Shown here: positions 36,625 to 47,177 of the stretch, one piece after another
Layout: the number at the start of each line of letters is the position of its first letter
How positions within the stretch are numbered: position 1 is the first letter of the stretch
Origin: Sphingobacteriales bacterium
Lineage (GTDB): Bacteria; Bacteroidota; Bacteroidia; Chitinophagales; JADIYW01
Direction: 5' to 3'
NCBI GenBank assembly: GCA_016699615.1
Contig: CP064984.1
Coordinates: forward strand, 1,054,001 to 1,118,000
DNA: 64,000 nucleotides
Position numbers and translations under genes: made by a program
The notes under the pieces: generated by a model
Database searches by the model: none
Seen by the model: the letters and a program-made list of their open reading frames with translations, nothing else
What the model was told of the DNA's origin: nothing

Positions 36625-37686
36625 TTAAACATATTTCTTTAAAGCTTCAATAAATTTTTCGTTTTCAGCTTGCGTACCTATACTCACACGAAGGCAACCT
36701 TTTAGTAGTGGTGCTTTGTCTCTATTTCTTACAACAATTCCATTATCTAATAAATATTTGTATGCTTTGTTTGCATCTTCAACTCTAAATAAAATAAAAT
36801 TTGCATCTGTTGAAAATATTTTTTGTATCCAATTAATTTTACTCATTTCAGTTAATAAATATGTTCTATTATTATTTAAAATATTTACATACTCCTTTTT
36901 TTTATCTACATTATGTAATGCTTCTATTGCTAAATTCTGTGAGTGTTGATTAACATTGTATGGCATCTTAATCACATTCATAAATGAAATTATATCTTGA
37001 TGTGCGTATAACATACCCAAACGTGCATCTGCCATTCCCCAAGCTTTTGAGAAAGTTTTTATCACAACTAAATTTTGATATTCATTCAGCATAGACAAGC
37101 AACTTTCTTTGTCAGAAAAATCTTGATATGCTTCATCAATTACAATTAGTCCATCGAATTTTTGCAATAATAATTGTATATCATTTTTATTAATACTGTT
37201 GCCTGTTGGATTGTTTGGTGTACAAATAAAAATAATTTTAAGCTGTTTATTTTGTTCAACTTCTGTAATGATTTTGTCTATATCTAATTGGAAAATTTCT
37301 GGCAATAGATTTATTTCATTAATCTTTACATGATGTACATTTGCTGCATGCTCATACATTGGAAAAACTGGTGGACAAATTAAGATTTCATCCTTGCTAC
37401 TATTGCAAAAACAACGAACCAAAACATCAATACATTCATCACTTCCGTTACCTAAAAATATTTGATCTGTGTTTAGATGTTCTATGTGTGCTAATGCTAC
37501 TTTTATATCATACTGCAATGGATCTGGATATCTATTGTGTAATGTGTTGGTTACTGAACCCAAACTGTTTTCGTTGGCATCTAAAAATATAGCTTGCTTG
37601 CCATCGTACTCTAAACGTGCCGAAGAATACGCATGCATATTTTTTATATGTGCGCAAACTAAATTATCAATATTAATATTTTTCAT
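36625..37686 (-). CDS. hisC: Histidinol-phosphate aminotransferase
   Basis: This 353-residue class I/II aminotransferase has the PLP lysine in VVIKTFSKAWGMADARLGML, the cofactor Asp in GLIVIDEAYQDF and the N-terminal DANENSLG substrate loop. The C-terminal LRVSIGTQAENEKF carries the conserved Arg. It converts imidazole-acetol phosphate and glutamate to histidinol phosphate and 2-oxoglutarate. Lies 18 bp after hisD and 13 bp before hisB. Confidence 0.95.
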   Translation of the reverse strand: MKNINIDNLVCAHIKNMHAYSSARLEYDGKQAIFLDANENSLGSVTNTLHNRYPDPLQYDIKVALAHIEHLNTDQIFLGNGSDECIDVLVRCFCNSSKDEILICPPVFPMYEHAANVHHVKINEINLLPEIFQLDIDKIITEVEQNKQLKIIFICTPNNPTGNSINKNDIQLLLQKFDGLIVIDEAYQDFSDKESCLSMLNEYQNLVVIKTFSKAWGMADARLGMLYAHQDIISFMNVIKMPYNVNQHSQNLAIEALHNVDKKKEYVNILNNNRTYLLTEMSKINWIQKIFSTDANFILFRVEDANKAYKYLLDNGIVVRNRDKAPLLKGCLRVSIGTQAENEKFIEALKKYV

Positions 37687-37704
37687 TTATATTTTTTATA
37701 TAAA

Positions 37705-38982
37705 TTATTTTAATCTTATACTTACTGCATTTTTGTGTGCTGTAAGTTGTTCGTATTCTGCCATTATCTCAATAGTTTTGCCTAAGTTTTGTAAGCCTTC
37801 TTTTGTAATTTTTTGAAACGTAACTTTTTTTACAAAACTGTCTACACTTACGCCACTGTATGCTGTAGCATAACCATTGGTAGGCAAAGTATGGTTGGTA
37901 CCACTTGCATAATCTCCTGCGCTTTCTGGTGTGTATGCGCCAATAAATACTGAGCCTGCATTGGTAATTTTATCTAATAATTCATCTGCATTATCTGTTT
38001 GCAATATTAAATGTTCTGGTGCATATTGGTTTGAAAACTTGATACATTCATCAATATCATTTAATAATATTAATCGACTATGTTCTAATGATTTTAAAAT
38101 AATTTCTTTACGTGATAAATCTTCAATTTGTTTAAGTACTTCTTGTTCTACTTCTTCTAACTTTTGTTCATTATCTGTAAGAAATATTACTTGGCTATCT
38201 GCACCATGCTCTGCTTGTGCTAATAAATCTGCTGCTATAAATGCTGCGTTTGCATTTGCATCTCCAATAACTAATACTTCACTTGGTCCTGCTGGCATGT
38301 CTATAGCAACGCCATAATTATTTACTAGTTGTTTTGCTGCAGTTACATATTGATTTCCTGGTCCGAATATTTTATTTACACTTGGAATGCTTTCTGTGCC
38401 AAATGCTAATGCTGCTATTGCTTGTGCACCACCTACTCTGAATATTTGTGTAACACCACATTTATTTGCTGCATATAAAATTGCTGGATGAATTTCTCTT
38501 TTTTGATTTGGTGGAGAACACAATATTATATTTTTACATCCTACAATTTTTGCTGGAATTGCAAGCATTAATACCGTAGAAAATAATGGTGCGCTACCAC
38601 CAGGAATGTATATGCCTACATTTTCTATTGGTAAATTTTTTCTCCAACAATTCACACCACTTGTTGTTTCTATTACTTGTGGTTCATTTACTTGTAGCTG
38701 ATGAAATTTATAGATATTTTCATAAGCTATATCAATTGCTTGTTTGAGTTCTTCATCAACTAATGCTATTGCACTTTGTATTTCTTCAACTGATACTTCA
38801 AAATCTTGAATGTCTATTTTATCAAATTTTAATGAGTAGTGTCTTAATGCTTCATCGCCACCATTGTAGACATCATTAATAATTGGTTGAACTGTTGGTA
38901 CTATTTCTGCTAAACTTTGTGATGGTCTTTCTAAGATACTTGCCCATTCTAAACCTTGCTCTGGATATTTTATAACTTGCAT
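37705..38982 (-). CDS. hisD: Histidinol dehydrogenase
   Basis: I chose the ATG at 38982 (MQVIKYPEQGLEW); an earlier TTG at 39000 would overlap hisG. The 425-residue protein contains GIYIPGGSAPLFSTVLML, FGPGNQYVTAAKQLVN, the zinc-site DLLAQAEHGADSQVIF and the SAGDYASGTNHTLPT region. HisD oxidises histidinol to histidine in two NAD-dependent steps. Second gene of the his cluster, directly after hisG. Confidence 0.96.
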   Translation of the reverse strand: MQVIKYPEQGLEWASILERPSQSLAEIVPTVQPIINDVYNGGDEALRHYSLKFDKIDIQDFEVSVEEIQSAIALVDEELKQAIDIAYENIYKFHQLQVNEPQVIETTSGVNCWRKNLPIENVGIYIPGGSAPLFSTVLMLAIPAKIVGCKNIILCSPPNQKREIHPAILYAANKCGVTQIFRVGGAQAIAALAFGTESIPSVNKIFGPGNQYVTAAKQLVNNYGVAIDMPAGPSEVLVIGDANANAAFIAADLLAQAEHGADSQVIFLTDNEQKLEEVEQEVLKQIEDLSRKEIILKSLEHSRLILLNDIDECIKFSNQYAPEHLILQTDNADELLDKITNAGSVFIGAYTPESAGDYASGTNHTLPTNGYATAYSGVSVDSFVKKVTFQKITKEGLQNLGKTIEIMAEYEQLTAHKNAVSIRLK

Positions 38983-38992
38983 AATAATATTT

Positions 38993-39850
38993 TTAGTCAA
39001 TTATTTGCTCGATAGGCATAACAAGAATACCTTCTGCTCCTGCATCTTTTAGCTTTTGAATAATTTTCCAAAAGTCTTTTTCTGGTATTACTGAATGTAA
39101 TGAACTCCAACCTTCTTGTGCTAGTGGCAATATTGTTGGACTTTTGATTCCTGTAAGAATTTTTACTACTTTATCAATATTATCATTTGGAATATTTAAT
39201 AATATATATTTATTTTTCTTTGCTTTTTTAACAGCATTTAGCCTAAACAATAAATCGTCTAAGATAATTTTTTTCTCATCAGACAATTGCTTGTTTCCAA
39301 TCATTATTGCTTCTGATTGAAATATTTGTTCTACTTCTTTTAGTCCATTGCTGAGCAAAGTAGATCCAGTAGAAACGATATCACAAATGGCGTCTGCCAA
39401 ACCTATGCTTGGTGCAATTTCTACAGAACCAGAAATTATATGTATTTCTGCTTGTATATTGTTTTTGTCTAAGTATTGTTGTAAGATTTTTGGATAAGAA
39501 GTAGCTATTGATTTTCCTTGCAAATCTTGGATTGATGTATAAGCGAAACTTCTTGGTACTGCCAATGATAGTCTGCATCTTCCAAATCCCATTTTCAAGA
39601 TTTCGTCTACGTTTTTATCAGATTCTACTAAAACATTTTCGCCCACGATGCCAATATCTGCAACGCCATCTTGAACGTAATCTGGAATATCATCATCTCT
39701 TAGAAATAAAATTTCGAGTGGAAAATCGTAGCATGTTGCTACTAACTTTCCTGTGCTATTAGGAAAAGATATGGCGCATTCATTTATCAGTTCGATAGAT
39801 TTTTCGCTTAATCTTCCTTTTTTTTGTATTGCAAGTTTTAGAATTGACAT
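38993..39850 (-). CDS. hisG: ATP phosphoribosyltransferase, long form
   Basis: At 285 residues this is the long HisG with a C-terminal ACT-like regulatory domain. The N-terminus has LAIQKKGRLSEKSIELI, and the middle GVADIGIVGENVLVE and GLADAICDIVSTGSTLLSNG (PRPP loop region). The end (GIKSPTILPLAQEGWSSLHS) is the regulatory domain where histidine binds in homologues. It catalyses the committed step, ATP + PRPP to phosphoribosyl-ATP. First gene of the his operon. No histidine-rich leader peptide is visible upstream. Confidence 0.95.
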   Translation of the reverse strand: MSILKLAIQKKGRLSEKSIELINECAISFPNSTGKLVATCYDFPLEILFLRDDDIPDYVQDGVADIGIVGENVLVESDKNVDEILKMGFGRCRLSLAVPRSFAYTSIQDLQGKSIATSYPKILQQYLDKNNIQAEIHIISGSVEIAPSIGLADAICDIVSTGSTLLSNGLKEVEQIFQSEAIMIGNKQLSDEKKIILDDLLFRLNAVKKAKKNKYILLNIPNDNIDKVVKILTGIKSPTILPLAQEGWSSLHSVIPEKDFWKIIQKLKDAGAEGILVMPIEQIID

Positions 39851-39918
39851 AATATAAATTTACTTTAGTAAAATTAAAAAATAGAATAAAATATAAAGAT
39901 TGATATAAATATAAAATA

Positions 39919-39935
39919 CACTCCTACTTGGAGTG
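39919..39935 (-). terminator. Hairpin between the BamA-like gene and hisG
   Basis: CACTCC (39919-39924) and GGAGTG (39930-39935) form a 6-bp stem with a five-base loop, followed on the minus strand by a T-rich tract. It could end the BamA-like transcript or attenuate hisG. The rest of 39851-40044 is AT-rich without visible genes. Confidence 0.45.
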
Positions 39936-40044
39936 ATGTAGTAAATGAAAAATACTATTGTAGTTGTATATCATTGTAAACAAAGCTAAAACTTAAAATG
40001 TAACTATTTATGTATATTAGTTTAAAAAAATATTATCTATTATT

Positions 40045-41931
40045 TTATTGTGTGATAAAATTTGGTGTTCTTGGATTTTGAAAAAACAATGAATTAGTAA
40101 GTATCGTATTTAAATTTTGTTCATACAATCTGAATTGATATGGATTGACATCTGCTTGTTTTCCTTTGGGATAGAATGCAAATTGTAAATCTATATATGG
40201 TAATCCTAAATCTAAACTTCTAATTCTCATGCCTAAGCCAACACCATACTGAAAAAAACTCTGTGTAATTAATTTTTTATCGTTGTTACTTATCCAACCT
40301 ATATCTGCAAATGCATATACCATTCCTTTTGATAGTGCTACTCTTTTATCTAGGAAAAAGTTTGCTTCTATATTAGCTGTGATGCTTTTTGAGCCTTTGA
40401 GTGATGGTGAATAGAAACTTCTAATGGCATTGTTTATTGTAAAATATCTATCTTCTGGATAAAAGAAACCGTAATTGAATTTTGCACCAAGTAATGTTCT
40501 AAAATGTGTATGTTTTCTTATTTTAATACTTTTTGCAATATAATTTTGAACAACAGTAAGCAACATTTGTTCTCCTTTTTTGTTTCTGATGTATCCACCA
40601 TAGTTTACTTCAGAATATAAATAACCAAATTTCTTAAATTCTTTGCCATAATTCAGATTCATACTGAAATTATTTCTTCTGCCTAATAATTCATCAATTT
40701 GTGGTCCTATCCAGAAACTTAAATTCCATTTTTTTGGTAAAAATTCTGGCTGATCAATATAATATATATTATTGAATACATAGTAATCCCAAAATGCAAA
40801 ACCAAAACCAAAGATAAAATCAGATATATTAATAAAATTTGTATTTACATTTTTATCAATAATAAATGGTCTTTCTTTATATTTTATATGATTGATTTTT
40901 GTTGAAATTATAAATTTCAATCTGTCTGTGCGTACATTACTAATTTTGCTTAATGATTGTGCGTATGAAAGCCACAAATTATAAGCATGAGATTTTGCCT
41001 TTACTAAAGAATTTATATCTCTTAGATTATTTGTTAAACTTACCTTTTGATTACTATATGTGTACGATGCATTAAAAGCCCATTTGGTAATTACTGATAG
41101 ATAAGCTTTACTCAAACTTGTAGAAAACTTCTGAGTTAAATTTGAGTAAGTATATCTTGCATTAAAATCAATTTTTGAATTTAATATATTTCTATAAATA
41201 TATTTTGTACTTAATATAAATAAATTATTTTTATTAAAATTAAAAAAGGTTGATAGATAAAGTGAATTAGGTTGTTTGAATAAATTATTTATGCTTCCTG
41301 TTATTAATAAACTTTCGTTACTATATCCTGTTGCCATTGTATATGACAATCTATCTACAAGATAGATATACACATCAACTTTATCATCTACTTCTCTTAG
41401 CTCATCATCGCAAGCTGGACTAACACTGATATTTACATATTTATATCTATTTCTTTCCCAAAGTAAGCGTTCTGCATCTGCCATTACACTTGGTGAAAGA
41501 ATATCTCCTGCCTCGAATAATAAATCTTGTTTTGCTTGCCATTCTTTTGTGCTCAAATGAATTTTGTTAGCAAATTTCTGTGCTTTTTTTAATGTACAAC
41601 TATCACAAGAAAATGGTTCTTCTACTTTTATGAATATTTGATTTATTTTCTTGCCTGCAAATGTTTGGTATTTCTCAGCTCCAAATAATTTAATGCCATC
41701 TCCTCTATCTACATAATTTAGATATGAAATAAACTTAAATGTACTTTCTATCTTCTGAGATTTGTCTTGTTTTTTTTCTTTGCTTATTACATTACTAATG
41801 CTATCACGCTTTGCAATAAGCATATTTTGAACATTTGCTAAAGAATCATAATTTGCAAAAAGATTGTTTGATGCGATTAGAATTATAAAAAATACATTAA
41901 TTATAAATATATTTTTTATATTAACATACAT
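40045..41931 (-). CDS. BamA/TamA-like outer-membrane protein with POTRA domain
   Basis: An N-terminal signal (FIINVFFIILIASNNLFA) is followed by POTRA-like sequence including NQIFIKVEEPFSCDSCTLKK, with an unusual CxxC. Next comes AGDILSPSVMADAERLLWER, the classic POTRA helix-strand pattern, and then a long beta-barrel of about 400 residues. The C-terminal end carries GVGLGMRIRSLDLGLPYID, the typical next-to-last strands of Omp85 proteins. It has 628 residues, shorter than BamA with five POTRAs, so a specialised Omp85 paralogue is likely. It probably inserts or exports outer-membrane components. First in order is the epimerase/DedA cluster upstream on the same strand. Confidence 0.75.
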   Translation of the reverse strand: MYVNIKNIFIINVFFIILIASNNLFANYDSLANVQNMLIAKRDSISNVISKEKKQDKSQKIESTFKFISYLNYVDRGDGIKLFGAEKYQTFAGKKINQIFIKVEEPFSCDSCTLKKAQKFANKIHLSTKEWQAKQDLLFEAGDILSPSVMADAERLLWERNRYKYVNISVSPACDDELREVDDKVDVYIYLVDRLSYTMATGYSNESLLITGSINNLFKQPNSLYLSTFFNFNKNNLFILSTKYIYRNILNSKIDFNARYTYSNLTQKFSTSLSKAYLSVITKWAFNASYTYSNQKVSLTNNLRDINSLVKAKSHAYNLWLSYAQSLSKISNVRTDRLKFIISTKINHIKYKERPFIIDKNVNTNFINISDFIFGFGFAFWDYYVFNNIYYIDQPEFLPKKWNLSFWIGPQIDELLGRRNNFSMNLNYGKEFKKFGYLYSEVNYGGYIRNKKGEQMLLTVVQNYIAKSIKIRKHTHFRTLLGAKFNYGFFYPEDRYFTINNAIRSFYSPSLKGSKSITANIEANFFLDKRVALSKGMVYAFADIGWISNNDKKLITQSFFQYGVGLGMRIRSLDLGLPYIDLQFAFYPKGKQADVNPYQFRLYEQNLNTILTNSLFFQNPRTPNFITQ

Positions 41932-41940
41932 AATAAAATA

Positions 41941-42594
41941 TTATCTTTTTTTAAGATAAGTTTGTATGATTTTAATTATCATTGGAAGTATAGAAACAAA
42001 TACAATTCCTAAAATAATTTTTTCTAAATTTTCTTCTACCCATGGTACATTTCCTAAGAAATAACCAACTATTGTAACACTTGATACCCAAAGAATGGCA
42101 CCAATTACATTGTATGTGAAAAATATTTTATTATTCATATTGCCAATGCCAGCAACAAATGGCGTTACTGTTCTTATTATTGGCATAAACCTAGCAATGA
42201 TGATTGTTTTGCTACCATACTTTTCAAAGTATGCATGTACTTCATCTATCCATTCTTGTTTTACAAGGTTTTTATTGTTTATTTTTAATGCTAATACTTT
42301 CTGGCTTAGATATTTTCCTACATAATAATTTACATTATCGCCAATAACTGCTGCGAAAATTAAGAGTGGTATTAGAATCCAAATATTGAGTGCTCCAGAG
42401 CCGATTGCACACAACATACCAGCAACAAATAGCAAAGAATCTCCTGGTAAAAATGGCATAATAACCAATCCTGTTTCTACAAATATGATTAAAAATAGTA
42501 TTCCATAAATCCAATTTGGATATTGTAAAGTTAGATTTTGAATTATCTCTTTTGTGTTTGTTAGTAATTCTAGTAGAAAATGTATTATTTCCAT
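41941..42594 (-). CDS. DedA family membrane protein
   Basis: This 217-residue membrane protein has FVETGLVIMPFLPGDSLLFV near the N-terminus and FEKYGSKTIIIARFMPIIRT with the essential Arg and the 'F.PG.RT..P..AG' region (VTPFVAGIGNMNN). These are hallmark DedA/VTT motifs. DedA proteins act in the inner membrane as lipid scramblases or flippases, for instance of undecaprenyl phosphate. It is 3 bp after the epimerase gene and 9 bp before the BamA-like gene. Confidence 0.93.
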   Translation of the reverse strand: MEIIHFLLELLTNTKEIIQNLTLQYPNWIYGILFLIIFVETGLVIMPFLPGDSLLFVAGMLCAIGSGALNIWILIPLLIFAAVIGDNVNYYVGKYLSQKVLALKINNKNLVKQEWIDEVHAYFEKYGSKTIIIARFMPIIRTVTPFVAGIGNMNNKIFFTYNVIGAILWVSSVTIVGYFLGNVPWVEENLEKIILGIVFVSILPMIIKIIQTYLKKR

Positions 42595-42597
42595 GTA

Positions 42598-43587
42598 TTA
42601 ATTAAAAATAGATTTAAAATATTCTATAGTAGCTGGCAATCCTTGCTCAAAAGTATATTTTGGATTGTATCCTAATAATTGTTGTGCTTTTGAAATATCT
42701 GCTTGAGAATCTCTGATATCGCCTTGTCTTGCTGCTCTATAGTTTGGCAGAATTGATTTGTTTAGATATTTTTGAATTGCATAGTACATACTATTGATAG
42801 AATATCTTCCGCCAACTGCAATGTTATATGCCTGATTGAATGCTTCTTGATTTTGTGTGAACATTGCTAGCACGTTAGCCTGAACAGCATTATGTACATA
42901 TGTAAAATCACGTGTTTGCTCGCCATCGCCATTTATAAATGGTGATTCATCTTTGAGTAATGCTTTTATAAATAATGGCATAACTGCAGCATATTCGCCA
43001 TCTGGATCTTGTTTTGGTCCAAAAATATTAAAATATCTCAATCCAATTATTTCCATTTGGTATGTCTTAGAAAATACATCAGCATATACTTCATTTGTAT
43101 ATTTTGTTACAGCATAAGGTGATAATGGTTTTCCTATTCTGCTTTCAACTTTTGGTAAGGTTTTTTCATCTCCATACACTGATGATGATGATGCGTAGAC
43201 AAATCTTTTTATGCCTGCTTCTTTTGCTGCGAATAACATATTTACAAATCCACCAATATTTACATTATTCGTTGTTATTGGATCTAAAATAGAGCGTGGT
43301 ACAGAACCAATTGCTGCTTGATGACAAACAACATCAATATTTTTGCATGCATTTTTACAATCTTCAAAATTTCGTATATCTCCTTCAATAAAATTAAAAT
43401 TCTTGTGCTGTAAAAAAGGTTTAATGTTATTGAGGTTGCCTGTGGCTAAGTTGTCTATAACTGTTACATGTGCATTGTGTGTTAGCAAATACTCAACTAT
43501 ATTTGAGCCTATAAATCCTGCGCCGCCTGTTACTAATATTCTATAATTACTTATATCTATATCAACTATCTTGTCTTTGTACATCAT
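42598..43587 (-). CDS. NAD-dependent nucleotide-sugar epimerase (UDP-GlcNAc 4-epimerase type)
   Basis: This 329-residue extended SDR has the NAD motif TGGAGFIGSNIVEYLL, the catalytic Ser in YASSSSVYGD and the YxxxK pair in SPYAVTKYTNE. The substrate loop NIFGPKQDPDGEYAAVMPLF resembles WbpP/Gne-type UDP-N-acetylhexosamine 4-epimerases. Probably supplies a sugar for surface polysaccharide. Cotranscribed with dedA (3-bp gap). The exact sugar is uncertain. Confidence 0.88.
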   Translation of the reverse strand: MMYKDKIVDIDISNYRILVTGGAGFIGSNIVEYLLTHNAHVTVIDNLATGNLNNIKPFLQHKNFNFIEGDIRNFEDCKNACKNIDVVCHQAAIGSVPRSILDPITTNNVNIGGFVNMLFAAKEAGIKRFVYASSSSVYGDEKTLPKVESRIGKPLSPYAVTKYTNEVYADVFSKTYQMEIIGLRYFNIFGPKQDPDGEYAAVMPLFIKALLKDESPFINGDGEQTRDFTYVHNAVQANVLAMFTQNQEAFNQAYNIAVGGRYSINSMYYAIQKYLNKSILPNYRAARQGDIRDSQADISKAQQLLGYNPKYTFEQGLPATIEYFKSIFN

Positions 43588-43615
43588 AAAGTTTCTAAAA
43601 ATACAAAAATTAAAA

Positions 43616-44452
43616 TTAATTATTAACTTCTAATCTTCCATTGGCTAAAAATACGCCTCTAAGTGCATCTTTATCAATTGTTATTCTTTCCAATTGTACG
43701 TCTGTAATATTACCTTGTATCCACTTCTTTTCTACTTGAAAATCATTTAACTGATTTTGCGCTTGTAGTTTAATTAAGTATAATTCTTCTCTAAAATTAT
43801 AGGTAAGAAAAGAATTTAAAAAATCTATTATCTGGGTATGGTATATAGAATCTATCCAACGAAGCAAAAAACTATTTGTACTTATTGTATATGATAAATT
43901 TCTAGTTCTGATTGTAAATACTGGATCATTGAATACTAATGAACAATTGAATGTTGCTACACCATCATAAGTTTTTTTTAGATACCATTTATGTGTGTGT
44001 ATTACAAATGGCACATCTATTTGTGCTTTAATTCCATTACTTTTTATCTTAAATTCTTTTAGTAATATCTCGTATTTATTTTCTTCTATTTCATATTTTT
44101 GATTTGCAAAATGATGATTGAAGAAATTAGCTACACTATCGTATTCTGCTTTCGCTTTTATAATCACATCAAACTTGTAGGCTTGCCTATTTATCTTCCA
44201 ATCTAGGAATCCTAACATTAGATAACTTCTTACATTTGAGATTCTTTTTTGTACAATATTTTCTATGTATGCTTTAATATTTAGGTCGATTTTGGCTCCA
44301 TCAACTTCTATATCTGTTTTTGTAGTATATATTTCTATTGGCTTGAAAGATAGAAGTTCCAGCCATCTTTTTTCATTAAATAAATATTGTTGAAACTGAT
44401 GCCATACATCACCAAAAACTGAACCTCCTACAACTCTTTCAAAAATATTCAC
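43616..44452 (-). CDS. DUF4403-like protein, apparently N-terminally short
   Basis: The 278-residue frame begins at GTG 44452 (NIFERVVGGSVFGDVWHQ). It shows the alternating pattern of a DUF4403/BPI-like beta domain, with NGIKAQIDVPFVIHTH and the repeated FKPIEIYTTKTDIEVDG-type strands. Known DUF4403 proteins are longer, about 450 residues with an export signal. No signal peptide is visible here, so it may be truncated, or only the second half of the family. The short upstream gap (44453-44516) gives no extra coding sequence. Confidence 0.45.
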   Translation of the reverse strand: MNIFERVVGGSVFGDVWHQFQQYLFNEKRWLELLSFKPIEIYTTKTDIEVDGAKIDLNIKAYIENIVQKRISNVRSYLMLGFLDWKINRQAYKFDVIIKAKAEYDSVANFFNHHFANQKYEIEENKYEILLKEFKIKSNGIKAQIDVPFVIHTHKWYLKKTYDGVATFNCSLVFNDPVFTIRTRNLSYTISTNSFLLRWIDSIYHTQIIDFLNSFLTYNFREELYLIKLQAQNQLNDFQVEKKWIQGNITDVQLERITIDKDALRGVFLANGRLEVNN

Positions 44453-44516
44453 ATATCAAATTTAAGGTATTGCTACTGATATTTTATTAGGTATTGATTT
44501 TTTAATATTTAAAAAG

Positions 44517-44545
44517 ATACAGCGTCCTGATGTTGGACGCTGTAT
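44517..44545 (-). terminator. Intrinsic terminator after the OmpA gene
   Basis: ATACAGCGTCC (44517-44527) pairs perfectly with GGACGCTGTAT (44535-44545) across a 7-nt loop. On the minus strand it is followed by CTTTTT, 38 bp after the OmpA-family stop. It closes the T9SS locus transcript. Confidence 0.85.
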
Positions 44546-44583
44546 GCTTGTTTGTCTTATTTTGTGTTTGTGTCTCTTCTTTC

Positions 44584-47123
44584 TTAGAATGGACATTGTT
44601 TACATGGATCCACTTGCATATCAAATCGCTCTAATGACTGTAAATTGATCTTGCCACCTATTACCTTAAACTCTGTTCTTCTGTTTCTTTGGTGTTCATA
44701 CTCTGTACATATCACTCCATCTGTACAGCCATTCACTGGCTTTGTCTCGCCATATCCTTTCGGTTTTAATCTACTTCTACTGATGCCTCTCGCTATCAAC
44801 CAATCTACTACACTCTGTGCTCTGCGTTGTGATAACTTGATATTGTAATCATACGGCGCTCTCGCATCTGTGTGTGAGCCTATCTCTACTATCGCTTCTG
44901 GATTCTCTTGTAAAAAACCTAATAACTTATTCAAGTCTCGCTCACTCTCTCTCTTATGTACCATTTATCAAAGTCATAGTAAATGTCTCTCAATTCTATA
45001 CTTGGCGCATCCATCTGATCGCCTGTCTTTGGATCTACCCACTTGCCTGTCTCTGGGTCATAGACATAGCCGTCTGGCATGCCTGGTATTGGATCTAAGA
45101 TTACTTCTTCTTCTCTAGGATTAACTCCACATTTCCTGTCTATCTTACAATCGCCATCATCTTTGATAACTTCTGTATAGCCTGGCAAGTAACCTTGTGC
45201 ATTGGCAACTATGATATAATCACAATCACATCTTACTATCTCGCATATCTTACCATTCTCATCTGCTACCAATGCTTTGGTCCAGCCTTCACACTTGCTA
45301 GACAATAGTATCTTTGCTCCTGCTAGTGGCTTTAAGTCTTCTGGACTTTTGCTGTCTATACTCTTTGGTGATGTTGGACTTTTGCTATCTATGCTCTTAT
45401 TCTCTATATCTTTGTTTTCTATATTCTTGCTGTCTATACTCTTCGGTGATGTTGGACTCTTGCTATCTATACTCTTATTTTGTAATGATTTTAAGCTCTT
45501 GCCTAAGACCTGTACACTCATAGCATACTGCTGTCCTTTGTCTAATGGTATTTTTACATATACTGTCTCGCCTGCTTTTACGCCTTTTGTCGTAGCACAT
45601 ACTTTGTCATTGGTGCTATAACCTTCTGCACTCGCAACAAAACAATAATCCATGTTTCTTACTACGCCAAACTCAAACTCTCCATCACACTCCGTTTCCA
45701 TTCTTCCTTCTTCACTCTGTGTCAGTTTTGCCTTCATTATCACTTTACTGTTGCATATCGGCTCGCCTGTCTTTGCATCCACTACGATTCCTTCTAAGTA
45801 AATGCCATCATCCTCAAAACTATAGATATCATCTAAGCCATTGCCTTCTGGTCTGTTGGATGTAAAATAACCTACTGATTTATCTTGTCCATATACTAAG
45901 CTAAAATCATCATGACTACTGTTTATTGGTGCGCCTATATTTCTAATTTTACCATATTGATTGGTCTTAGCATCTGGCTTTACTCTAAAAATATCTAAGC
46001 CACCTAAACCGCCATGTCCATCACTGGCAAAATATAATACACCATCTTCATCTACATATGGAAACATCTCCATACCTTCTGTATTGATCTGCTCTCCTAA
46101 GTTCTTTGGCGTACTCCAGCTTTCACCTTCTTTCTTCGTTATGTAAACATCTGTGCCTCCATAACCGCCTGGCATATCACTGATAAAATACATTGTATTG
46201 CCATCTGGTGTAAGTGCTGGATGCCCTACACTATATTCATCATTATTGTATGGAAACGGCTTGTCGTTCTTCCATGTGGTGCCTTCTACATCTGACTCAA
46301 ATATCTTCAATTTGATTATCTTATCATCACTCGTCTTTGCCTTACCATGATAATAATTGTTTCTCGTAAAATATACTTTCTTATTGTCTGGGGTAAAGGT
46401 AGCTGCTGCTTCGTGGTATTTTGTCGATGCATCTGCTTTCATCTGTTTTGGCTTGCCAAAGGTCGTCTTCTCGCCTTCTACATAATACATATCAAAAAAC
46501 TGTGTGCCTGTCCATGTGTGTTCTCTTCCTATTGCCTTTGAACTGTCTCGAGAACTAGAATAGACTAGTCCTTTCTCAAACCACATGGGTGCAAAATCAT
46601 AACCCGAAGTATTAAAACTTAAATTCTTTATCTGATATCTATCTCTCGTTAATAAGTACTGTCCATAATCTGCACTCGCTTTTAACTGATTGCCTGCTCT
46701 CTTGTCTTCTGGAACACTCTGTTTATAGGTAGCATACCATTTTGCCGCTTCTTCGTATTTCTCATTCGCCTGCAACATCTTTGCATAGTATAACTTATAC
46801 TCCGAATCTACATCGCCTTTCTCTACTGCCTTGCCATACCAATATTCTGCACGCTCAAAGTTTGAGGTTAATCGGTAGCAATCGCCTAGCTCACACATCG
46901 CTCTTGTGCTATCGTGCTTCTTTAGATAACTCTCATATAATGGTATCGCTTCATAGTAAGCTAAATCATTATACAACTTCTGGGCTTTGCCTATACCTCC
47001 TACTGTGGTACCTGCTCCTGATGTGCCTCCTTCGATAACCTGTGCGTCTATACTAGAAACTCCTATAACCACTAGTAATAGCACTAGCAATATCTGACGT
47101 TTAAGCTGTTTGATTGTATTCAT
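44584..47123 (-). CDS. OmpA family protein with TPR and PD40 repeats, frameshifted before the OmpA domain
   Basis: The signal peptide ILLVLLLVVIGVSSIDA is followed by a TPR-like region (about 30-130) and PD40/WD40-like repeats (ALTPDGNTMYFISDMPGG, FPYVDEDGVLYFASDGHGG). A carboxypeptidase-like regulatory domain comes next, then a low-complexity Lys/Ser/Pro linker (KSIDSK and SPTSP repeats) and the OmpA peptidoglycan-binding domain (GSHTDARAPYDYN, LSQRRAQSVVDWL, KPKGYGETKPV). The frame breaks at the (CT)5 run 44945-44954: DFDKWYIRE should run into SERDLNKLLGF, which needs two bases fewer. Full length is about 845 residues. Such proteins pair with PorP/SprF in T9SS loci, anchoring to peptidoglycan. 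Confidence 0.9.
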
Positions 47124-47177
47124 ATATTTTACTTTTTCCTTGCTTGGGTAAGTTTTATTGTTTTTCTTCTTCTTCTT

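Noticed and set aside
39851..40044. His leader peptide with attenuation
   Set aside because: No short frame rich in His codons is visible; the hairpin at 39919-39935 fits a terminator of the upstream gene equally well.
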